The notes below the pieces were generated by a model, which saw only the letters and a list, made by a program, of their open reading frames with translations, did no database searches and was not told the origin of the DNA. Shown here piece after piece: positions 9,501-16,290 of a stretch of 64,000 bases of DNA. This DNA is from Candidatus Peregrinibacteria bacterium Gr01-1014_25 (GTDB taxonomy: Bacteria > Patescibacteriota > Gracilibacteria > Peribacterales > Peribacteraceae): positions 324,644 through 388,643 of the forward strand of contig VMFU01000001.1 in assembly GCA_007376205.1 (NCBI GenBank), written 5' to 3'. The position numbers were made by a program, and so were the translations under genes. How positions within the stretch are numbered: position 1 is the first letter of the stretch; each line of letters begins with the position of its first letter.

Positions 9501-10304
9501 ATGCAGGAACGCCTTCAGAAAATTCTTTCGCAGCGGGGAATCGCATCCAGGCGCAAGGCCGAGGAGTATATCGTGCGCGGACTGGTGAAGGTGAATGGCG
9601 CCGTCGCCACGCTGGGGCAGAAGGCCGATCCCGAGCACGACAGCATCGAGGTCGATGGAACGGTGCTCAAGGAGCGTCAGGAGATGCTCTACTACCTCAT
9701 GCATAAACCGGTGGGTGCGGTGACGGAGAACATTTCTGGGGGGAGAGAGAGGACAGCCCCACTTCGCCAAGGCTTCGAGGGGCAACCGGACAGCCCCACT
9801 TCGCCAAGGCTTCGAGGGGCAAGCGGACAGCGGATGAGCACGACCGTGAGGGATCTTCTGCCACCGGCACTCCGTGGAAAGGTGTTCCCCGTTGGACGGC
9901 TTGATAAAGACTCGTCGGGGCTGCTCCTCTTCACCAACGACGGCGCGCTTGCGTACCGTTTGACGCATCCCAAGTTCGATCACGAGAAGGAGTACGAAGT
10001 GACCGTCAATAAACCGATCACGCACGGAGCCCTAGAGAAACTGAAAAAAGGCATGTCGATTCTTGGCGAAGTGACGAAAACCGCCCACGTGGAAAGAATA
10101 CATGACAAAATATTTCGGATAGCCCTAACAGAAGGGAAAAACAGGCAAATCCGCCGCATGTGTGAAAAAGTAGGCCTGGAGGTGGTGTCACTCAAGCGCA
10201 TCCGCATTGTCAGCCTCATCGACACACGCCTGAAGCCTGGACAGATCCGCGAGCTCAAACCTCAAGAAATTGGCTTACTGAAGGGCTCCGTGAAATTGAC
10301 GTGA
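9501..10304 (+). CDS. RsuA/RluB-family rRNA pseudouridine synthase
   Basis: Converts a specific uridine in ribosomal RNA to pseudouridine. From the ATG at 9501 the product has 267 residues: an S4 RNA-binding domain at about 2-48 (RLQKILSQRGIASRRKAEEY), then the synthase domain with the catalytic motif GRLDKDSSGL (Asp135) and the C-terminal KNRQIRRMCEKVGLEV. Between LMHKPVGAVTENIS and VRDLLPPALRGKVFP there is an insertion of about 30 residues rich in Arg, Gly, Pro and Ser, encoded by a 37-bp tandem repeat (see 9751-9833). The frame extends upstream to 9447, but a TATACT box eight bases before 9501 favours the later start. Whether the target is in 23S or 16S rRNA cannot be told. Confidence 0.9.
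   Translation: MQERLQKILSQRGIASRRKAEEYIVRGLVKVNGAVATLGQKADPEHDSIEVDGTVLKERQEMLYYLMHKPVGAVTENISGGRERTAPLRQGFEGQPDSPTSPRLRGASGQRMSTTVRDLLPPALRGKVFPVGRLDKDSSGLLLFTNDGALAYRLTHPKFDHEKEYEVTVNKPITHGALEKLKKGMSILGEVTKTAHVERIHDKIFRIALTEGKNRQIRRMCEKVGLEVVSLKRIRIVSLIDTRLKPGQIRELKPQEIGLLKGSVKLT
9751..9833 (+). repeat. 37-bp tandem repeat inside the pseudouridine synthase gene
   Basis: A 37-bp unit beginning GGACAGCCCCACTTCG starts at 9751, repeats almost perfectly at 9788 and begins a third time at 9825. The unit is not a multiple of three, so the two copies are read in different frames, yet the gene remains open. Each unit carries GCCCC and GGGGC near opposite ends and can form a hairpin. GGACAGC motifs also occur in intergenic spacers (for example near 35121, 37415 and 40411). 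Confidence 0.85.
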
Positions 10305-10323
10305 CGCCGGAGTCTGATCATTT

Positions 10324-10974
10324 CTACTGTGTGGCGAGGACCTTCTCCCACCCCCCGAACGTCTGCACCCAAATCGTGCCGGCCACCCCGAAGCCGACGT
10401 AGTGGAAGTTCTTTTCCAAAATGTTTTTCCGGTGCCCCTCCGACGCCATCCATGCCTGGAACGCCCGCTGGGGCGAGCGCTGGCCGGAAGCAAGATTTTC
10501 GCCGTACCACACTCGCAGCGAGCAACGGCATTCCTGACTCGTGATGCCCGGGAAGCCCGCGGCTTTTATTCGTTTATCGAAGAGCGTCCCCTCCGGGGAT
10601 TCGTGGCTGAAGAACCCTCGCCGCTTCATATCCTCCGCGTATGCCTGTGCCGCGTTGTCCAACGCAGGATGGCGCTCGAGCGGTGGGATCTTCTCGCGTT
10701 CGCGCGCTTCATTGGTCAGCGTCGTGAGAATGCCGAGCTGCCGCGACGCTGTCCGCGGCGCCGAGGAAGCAGTCTTGCGTTTGCCCAGTCTGCGGGGCAG
10801 CACGACCCGCTTCGCGGATGCGGATGAGGACGATGATGATGCGCTGGCAGGGTTGACGAGCCGCGCGCGCGGGAGCTGCCAGATGTACGCGGCGTCAGCC
10901 CGCGGCGTCAGCGCGACGCCGGCGGCGAAGCCCGTAAGAACGACAAACGCCGCATATCCGGTACGCAGGGACAT
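10324..10974 (-). CDS. Secreted CAP/SCP-domain protein
   Basis: A 216-residue exported protein of the CAP superfamily (YkwD-like); the biochemical role of bacterial members is mostly unknown. From the ATG at 10974 there is a signal peptide (MSLRTGYAAFVVLTGFAAGV, likely cleaved after ADA), a Ser/Ala/Arg-rich linker at about 40-78, and the CAP domain at about 80-216 with HPALDNAAQAYAEDMKRRGF, FSHESPEG, YGENLASG, AWMASEGHRKNIL and FHYVGFGV. The His and Glu residues that form the CAP cavity are present. The frame continues upstream to 11073, but only the 10974 start gives a signal peptide at the N-terminus. It is divergent from the metallo-beta-lactamase gene. Confidence 0.88.
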   Translation of the reverse strand: MSLRTGYAAFVVLTGFAAGVALTPRADAAYIWQLPRARLVNPASASSSSSSASAKRVVLPRRLGKRKTASSAPRTASRQLGILTTLTNEAREREKIPPLERHPALDNAAQAYAEDMKRRGFFSHESPEGTLFDKRIKAAGFPGITSQECRCSLRVWYGENLASGQRSPQRAFQAWMASEGHRKNILEKNFHYVGFGVAGTIWVQTFGGWEKVLATQ

Positions 10975-11012
10975 GGCCGTAGTATACGCTGTTCCCGGAC
11001 GGATTTTTGGAG

Positions 11013-11018
11013 TACAAT
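11013..11018 (+). promoter_or_regulatory. -10 box before the metallo-beta-lactamase gene
   Basis: TACAAT lies 11 bases before the ATG at 11030, giving an untranslated leader of about five bases; no good -35 box is seen. The 55-bp divergent spacer must also carry the promoter of the CAP gene. Confidence 0.4.
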
Positions 11019-11029
11019 GGAGTGATTCC

Positions 11030-12427
11030 ATGAAGTTCATTTCCCACGGAGCGGCGCGCGAAGTGACGGGCACGTGCCACGAGCTCGTTATTGGGGGCCG
11101 GCGGATTCTTCTGGATTGCGGGCTGTTTCAGGGGCATCGCCGGGAGGCGGCGGAAAAGAACGCGCGCGTGCCGCCGCATGTCGGCAAGATCGACGCGCTC
11201 CTCTTGAGCCATGCGCACATGGACCACGTCGGCAGGATCCCCGTTCTCTGGAAGCACGGATTCCGCGCGCCCGTCTTCTGCACGGATGCGACGAAAGACC
11301 TGGCCGAGGTGATGCTCGCCGATGGGGGATACATTCAGGAGAAGGACGAGGAGTACTTCCGCAAGCACTGCCGGGAATCCATGATCCCGTGCAAGGGTCC
11401 GCTCTACACGCAAGAAGACGCCGCCGCGTGCATGGCGCTGTTCCGCGGGGTGCAGATGCATGAGTGGGTCACGGTGTGTCCGGGGGTGCGCGCACAGTTC
11501 ATCAACGCGGGGCACATTCTGGGATCCGCGATGCTTGTTCTGGAGTGCACGGAGAACGGCAAGACCGTCCGTATCGGTTTCAGCGGAGACATCGGCCGCA
11601 GCAACCTGCCGATCATCCCCGATCCCGCCCCCATGCCTCCCGTGGATGTTCTGATCTGCGAGAGCACGTACGGCGACCGCCGCCACGAAGACATCCGCAA
11701 CGCGCCCGATCATGTGCGCGACATCATCGTTCGCACGGCCAAACGCGGCGGCAAGATCATCATCCCCGCCTTCTCCCTGGAACGGACGCAGGAAGTCGTC
11801 TACGACTTGCACCTGCTCTGGGATGCCAAGCAGATCCCCGAGATCCCCATCATCATCGACTCGCCGCTCGCATCGAAGGTGACGGACATTTTCCTTCGCC
11901 ACCCCGAATCCTACGACCGCAAAACGTACGAGGATTTCCTCGCACGCTCGCACAATCCGTTCCGCTTCCATCTGGTGCGCTACACGGCGACCGTCGAGGA
12001 GAGCAAGGCGCTGAACGCGACACCCGGGCCGATGATCATCATGGCCGGATCGGGCATGTGCGAAGCGGGCCGCATCCGCCACCACCTGCGCAACGAACTC
12101 GGCAATCCGAAAAACACGGTGCTGGCCGTCGGGTACATGGGGCGCGACACGCTCGGGGCGAAGGTCGTCGACCCCATCGTCCGCGAGGTGAAGATCTTTG
12201 ATGAGATGACTCCCAAGCGCGCGGAAGTGCAGCAGCTCGACGCCTATTCGGGACATGCCGATTGCGATGACCTGGACCGGTTCGTGACGGGCGTAAAGGG
12301 ACTGCAGAAACTGATCCTCGTCCACGGCGACGTAGACCAAATGCGACCGTTCGCAAAGCGCATGGAGCGGGCGAAAGGCGTTGTTGCGTTGATGCCGGAG
12401 CGTGGTGAAGAGGTGAACATCGTCTGA
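11030..12427 (+). CDS. Beta-CASP metallo-beta-lactamase, probable RNase
   Basis: A 465-residue protein of the metallo-beta-lactamase/beta-CASP family related to CPSF73/Ysh1 and the RNase J group; members cut or degrade RNA. Zinc-binding motifs are visible: HAHMDH at 61-66, GHILGSA near 171, SGDIGRSN near 205, and the C-terminal SGHAD and VHGD. The beta-CASP insert includes IIIPAFSLERTQEV and MAGSGMCEAGRIRHHL. It is shorter than RNase J and has no KH domain. The frame is open much further upstream (from 10541), but that part overlaps the CAP gene; the ATG at 11030 begins MKFISHGAAREVTGTCHEL, the normal family N-terminus. Confidence 0.92.
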   Translation: MKFISHGAAREVTGTCHELVIGGRRILLDCGLFQGHRREAAEKNARVPPHVGKIDALLLSHAHMDHVGRIPVLWKHGFRAPVFCTDATKDLAEVMLADGGYIQEKDEEYFRKHCRESMIPCKGPLYTQEDAAACMALFRGVQMHEWVTVCPGVRAQFINAGHILGSAMLVLECTENGKTVRIGFSGDIGRSNLPIIPDPAPMPPVDVLICESTYGDRRHEDIRNAPDHVRDIIVRTAKRGGKIIIPAFSLERTQEVVYDLHLLWDAKQIPEIPIIIDSPLASKVTDIFLRHPESYDRKTYEDFLARSHNPFRFHLVRYTATVEESKALNATPGPMIIMAGSGMCEAGRIRHHLRNELGNPKNTVLAVGYMGRDTLGAKVVDPIVREVKIFDEMTPKRAEVQQLDAYSGHADCDDLDRFVTGVKGLQKLILVHGDVDQMRPFAKRMERAKGVVALMPERGEEVNIV

Positions 12428-12492
12428 TCGTGAATGAGCCAATGGCTCTGGAATTGGGGTGCAAGAGCATGTTTAGAAAACAAATTTTTTTC

Positions 12493-12520
12493 TTGACAAG
12501 AACGGGAGGTTCCGTAGAAT
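12493..12520 (+). promoter_or_regulatory. Near-consensus promoter of the four-gene operon
   Basis: TTGACA (12493-12498) and TAGAAT (12515-12520) with a 16-base spacer, preceded by a T-rich stretch. Predicted initiation near 12527 leaves a pyrimidine-rich leader of about 25 bases before the ATG at 12552. This is the strongest promoter in the window, and an earlier ATG at 12519 falls inside its -10 box and so can be dismissed. Confidence 0.75.
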
Positions 12521-12551
12521 GCACCCGTTTATCTTTTTTCCAATTTTTCCT

Positions 12552-13949
12552 ATGGCTCGCAGAGCCCGCAGCAGCACCCCCCGCGAGGAAGATGCCGGTC
12601 TTCCGAAGCAGGATGTTGCTCTCAACGCATGGCAGAAGGCACACGAGCAATACGAGCAGTGCGGAGGGCTGCTTCAGGCAACGAGAAGCGTTCTGCAACG
12701 GGTAGGCCTCGTCGACGAGGATGCCCCCCTCGACCAGCAGGCTGTTGCACGGCTCCGGACGCAAAAGCTCAATCCGCGTCAGGTGCGTGCACTCGATCAA
12801 TGGGAAGAAGTATACGCCGCTTCGCAGACGGTAATACAGGATCTTCAGGAAGCCACGGACGCTCTGGAACGGACAATGGTGAGCGTTTTGACGGAGCACA
12901 CCATGATCCAGCCGGAAGCTTTGCTCGACATCCAGGCGGGCAAGCTTTCCTTCGACGAAGCCTGCAAGCAGAGGAAGGCAAGTGTGCTCGATGGTTTTGA
13001 TAACGAGAACCCCGCGCACCTGCGTGCCAGTGATTACTATGCAAGGTTGGGCGATATCGCCGAAGGGGATCCGGATTTCGAAGTGCGCGTCTACCGCGGC
13101 ATCGCCACGGCGAAGATCGCCGCGATTTTGAATGAAGCGCCGACCCCGCCGGGAGGCTCCGAAACCGCCGAAGACGCGGTGTCGACCGCGCTGGCGCTCG
13201 TGCGACGAAATGATGATCAATCTCTCGCGCTGCTGCTGAACGACACCAAGCGAGTTCCGGATGCTCGCGTGGATGTGGTCTGGCTTGATGTCTGCGCGGA
13301 GAACAGGCCCCTCGGTCTCGCCATTCTCAACAGGCTCGATGCCAGGCGCGTCCACAGCATCGTGCAGGGGTCGCTCTCGAAGGGAAAAGACGAGCCGTTG
13401 GAAGTGATGACGTTCAAGCAAATCGTGCGGGTGGTCCTGAATCAAGCTTCCTTCGATCGTCATCCGAAAGACAAAGGACATCGCGCGTTCGTCTCGGCGC
13501 CATTCATCCTCAAGCAGTTGATCGGAATGTACGAGAGTGCCATGACGGGCATCAACTCCGTCAGCCCAGCCAATAAGAGGTCCCCGGACAGCGCTGGCGC
13601 AGATGCCTCTGTGGTGGGGGAGGATGCAATGAAAATGCAGAAAGAAAAGGCGCGCGCGTATGCCGATGCCCTGTGGAAGAAGGTGAGCCGCGTGTTCACG
13701 GTGATTGGTCGTGATCGCATCGATGCGATGATGAACATTAGTTACGAGTACAGCTGCGATCCGGAAGTCAGCGGGCAGGCCCAAGAGGACATCGCCCATT
13801 TTTGCGCCCAGCATCACGATCTTTTCGAGGCGAAACTGCCACGTCGGAGAGAGCAAAAAGAGGATTTGGTGACCGTCGGCGCGCCGCTCGATGCTGATAT
13901 CGAAGCGCGGAATGTGGAGGAGCAGTTGAGACAGTTCGACGACGAATAG
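12552..13949 (+). CDS. Hypothetical protein, operon gene 1 (465 residues)
   Basis: Unrecognised soluble protein, first of four co-directional genes behind a strong promoter. It is predicted largely helical, with possible coiled-coil stretches (NAWQKAHEQYEQCGGLLQAT, and RALDQWEEVYAASQTVIQDL continuing toward TDALERTMV). No signal peptide or membrane segment is seen. The N-terminus is basic (MARRARSSTP) and the C-terminus acidic (EEQLRQFDDE). The ATG at 12552 is chosen because the promoter excludes the earlier ATG. The next gene starts 30 bases after its stop, so a shared function with the next three genes is likely. Confidence 0.8.
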   Translation: MARRARSSTPREEDAGLPKQDVALNAWQKAHEQYEQCGGLLQATRSVLQRVGLVDEDAPLDQQAVARLRTQKLNPRQVRALDQWEEVYAASQTVIQDLQEATDALERTMVSVLTEHTMIQPEALLDIQAGKLSFDEACKQRKASVLDGFDNENPAHLRASDYYARLGDIAEGDPDFEVRVYRGIATAKIAAILNEAPTPPGGSETAEDAVSTALALVRRNDDQSLALLLNDTKRVPDARVDVVWLDVCAENRPLGLAILNRLDARRVHSIVQGSLSKGKDEPLEVMTFKQIVRVVLNQASFDRHPKDKGHRAFVSAPFILKQLIGMYESAMTGINSVSPANKRSPDSAGADASVVGEDAMKMQKEKARAYADALWKKVSRVFTVIGRDRIDAMMNISYEYSCDPEVSGQAQEDIAHFCAQHHDLFEAKLPRRREQKEDLVTVGAPLDADIEARNVEEQLRQFDDE

Positions 13950-13979
13950 TCCGCCATAAACGATTTCCCGCATCGAGCC

Positions 13980-15053
13980 ATGCCTCCCGCACGCTCCCCC
14001 GACGGCCCGGTGCACGCGCTCGCGCAGCCTCTGACGCTGGAGGCTGCGCTGCGCGACGTGGGCAGGACACTCTCATCCGCCGACGTCGACGTCGTGCGGA
14101 CCGATATCCTGTGCATGGTCAATGCCGTGATACGGGAGCAGGAGAATCCAAAAAAAATCGACGGTGCGCTGGCGACGATGGCCAGCGATCTGCAGCTGGG
14201 TATACAGTGCCTTGACCTCGAACGCGGACGCGATGCGGTGTACAAGGCATTGCGTCCGACGCAGCGCCAAGGGGAAACGTCCACACGTCTGCATCAACTC
14301 CTCGCCCTGGGCCGCGCGCAGCGCATAGAGAAGGTCACCAAACCCTTGCAGGCGCTGATCGAGCGTAACACCGTCCGTGCTGCGGACGACAGCTCCAATG
14401 CGATATCGAAGGTCGTACACAATGAAATTTTCGACACGACGTTTCCTCCTCTCTTCCTGACATCCGCCCAGCGCAAGGCGCTTCGCCAAAAGACGTGCTC
14501 GACCTATGCCGATGTACACCGGGAAGCGACGGCGATCGCCGCGCTGCATCGCGTTCTGGACGTGGCGGATTACCTGGGCATCGATCAGTCTTCCATCCGC
14601 GGCGCCCTGGAGCCGGGCATCGAATCGGGGCTGAAGCATCAGATCTCCGAACTGCCGGGAGCCGTGTCGTACCTGGAGATCGGCGTGTTCTGCGCAGTCG
14701 CGACGCGGCAATGGAAGATCAAACGCCTCTCCCCGCTTACGTTGCCGCGCAAGGCCGCGGCTCTCTTCCTTCGGGACATGCGCAAGGGGAACTTCCTAGC
14801 ATTACGACAATCGTACGAGAAGCATCTGGAGCATGTCTTCGGCAGGAAACATGCGCCGATCGCGCGCGTCCTCCTCGGAGAATGTCTGGAGGCGCTGCAA
14901 ACACGCTTTGTGAGTGATCGAGAGCTTATCGTCCATGAGCGGGAGACGCATGCGGAATTCTACGTTCCCGTGCACCAATTCAGCGGCGACGCCATGCGGA
15001 GTCTTTACCATCGCGATCGAATCACGGCTGATCGCGTTTCCAATGACGACTGA
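13980..15053 (+). CDS. Hypothetical protein, operon gene 2 (357 residues)
   Basis: Unrecognised helical protein. Its N-terminal half resembles the start of operon gene 4 by eye: an NAVIREQ/NAVIAKR motif, then DLQLGIQCLDLERGRDAVYK against TRLGLEYLVQQRGMDTAAKV, then LLALGRAQRIEKVTKPLQAL against LLRLGRGLCMDLQMRADAL. The two are therefore probably distant paralogues. There is no membrane segment, signal peptide or recognised catalytic motif. The stop is 13 bases before the preferred start of gene 3. Confidence 0.8.
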   Translation: MPPARSPDGPVHALAQPLTLEAALRDVGRTLSSADVDVVRTDILCMVNAVIREQENPKKIDGALATMASDLQLGIQCLDLERGRDAVYKALRPTQRQGETSTRLHQLLALGRAQRIEKVTKPLQALIERNTVRAADDSSNAISKVVHNEIFDTTFPPLFLTSAQRKALRQKTCSTYADVHREATAIAALHRVLDVADYLGIDQSSIRGALEPGIESGLKHQISELPGAVSYLEIGVFCAVATRQWKIKRLSPLTLPRKAAALFLRDMRKGNFLALRQSYEKHLEHVFGRKHAPIARVLLGECLEALQTRFVSDRELIVHERETHAEFYVPVHQFSGDAMRSLYHRDRITADRVSNDD

Positions 15054-15066
15054 TACCTCCTCACGT

Positions 15067-16290
15067 ATGCGCCTCACACCCGATGATTCGTTGCAGAACG
15101 CGGCCCCCGCACGCAATCCTTACACCGTCCTCGGTGCAGTTCCGGTGTATTCCCGGCACATGCAGAACGTTCTGCGAGGACGCGAAGGCCTTGTGCAGAA
15201 ATGCGAGGGGTGTTTGAGGCACGTGGAGGAGCTCTTAGCAATCGATTGGAATGTACCGCTGCAGGTTCCGGTGATCCTGGGTCTGGAGCGGCAACTGCAA
15301 CGCCTTTCGGGTGATTCCGATACCCCGAACCCGCCGGAGGATGTCGCCAGTCAGGTTTTGCAGAAGCAGAATGCGCACAGGGAAATACTGGCAGAACTCG
15401 CCAGTGCGTACCGGCACGCCGTCGTGGTGCGCATGGCGCGCGAAGAACGGGAGGCGGAATGGACGGGCATGATTCGGCAGTGGATTGTCGAGGGACGGGC
15501 ATTGCCATTTCTAATGAAGGCGCCCGAAGTCTCCATCAAACCTCATCCACATCTCAAAGAGGAACATCTGCCCTACGACTTTCACACGCTGCTCACAGAC
15601 CTGCGCACGATCGTCGCTCGCGTCGGCGCGTACTCGCGCACTCGACGAAAGCCCAACGCCGCACTCGCCGCGGCATCGACGCTGTTGGGACAACACGAAC
15701 TGCAGGCGCTGCAATGGGCGCAGACGCTCTGCGTGCTTGTCGAGTACGAGAACACGCTGTGGGAATGCATCCCCCGACTGGAAGTCCTCCTTGCCGAAGA
15801 CGATATCATCGAGGATGCGTATCGCAGAGGGATGAGGGATTACCATCCCGATCGCAATGTGGGAAAAGATACGTCGTACCAATCATCAGCGATGGCCGAG
15901 GCTCGCGAGCGGCTCATCCGCGCCGATGCCGAGGAGCGCGAACGGATCATCATCCAGCTGGTCTTCGGCCAGTCCGTGGAGTTCTGGGATGATGAGCACC
16001 GCAGCAGGGCGGCAACATTGGCCGAGACATTCCTTCCGGTGTTCATCACCGAAGTGGCGAGACCGCCCCAGCGCGGCGAGCGGTGCGATGCGTGCAAAGG
16101 CAAGGGGGTCGTGTCTGTGCAGCGTCCGAACGTCGACTATTTCCCCGTCACGCTGGGCTGCGAGGAGTGCCGCGGTACGGGGGTCATTCCGCAGGCCGTC
16201 GCGGACCTCCGCCGGGCCATTCGGGCCTGTACCACAGGGGAGGACGCGCCCGTGCGCAAGCGTTCCAAAAAGGCACACAAAAAGGCATGA
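15067..16290 (+). CDS. DnaJ-like protein with split J-domain and zinc finger
   Basis: A 407-residue protein with J-protein features in an unusual order. Near the N-terminus is NPYTVLGA (17-24), like the start of a J-domain. The helix II/HPD signature DAYRRGMRDYHPDRN appears only at about 250-264, followed by a helix III-like AMAEARERLIRADAEERERI. Two CxxCxGxG repeats, CDACKGKG (340-347) and CEECRGTG (365-372), match half of the DnaJ zinc-binding region. The HPD motif is what stimulates Hsp70 (DnaK) ATPase, so an Hsp70 partner role is inferred. The roughly 220 helical residues between the two J-domain parts are unrecognised. The C-terminus is Lys-rich. An in-frame ATG at 15043 would overlap gene 2; 15067 begins MRLTPDD. 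The stop overlaps the next start (ATGA). Confidence 0.78.
   Translation: MRLTPDDSLQNAAPARNPYTVLGAVPVYSRHMQNVLRGREGLVQKCEGCLRHVEELLAIDWNVPLQVPVILGLERQLQRLSGDSDTPNPPEDVASQVLQKQNAHREILAELASAYRHAVVVRMAREEREAEWTGMIRQWIVEGRALPFLMKAPEVSIKPHPHLKEEHLPYDFHTLLTDLRTIVARVGAYSRTRRKPNAALAAASTLLGQHELQALQWAQTLCVLVEYENTLWECIPRLEVLLAEDDIIEDAYRRGMRDYHPDRNVGKDTSYQSSAMAEARERLIRADAEERERIIIQLVFGQSVEFWDDEHRSRAATLAETFLPVFITEVARPPQRGERCDACKGKGVVSVQRPNVDYFPVTLGCEECRGTGVIPQAVADLRRAIRACTTGEDAPVRKRSKKAHKKA

Noticed and set aside
12039..14015. 658-codon minus-strand frame, and the 515-codon minus-strand frame at 10895-12442
   Set aside because: Both are antisense to well-supported genes; GC-rich coding DNA commonly leaves the opposite strand open. 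Their translations are Arg/His-rich without family motifs.
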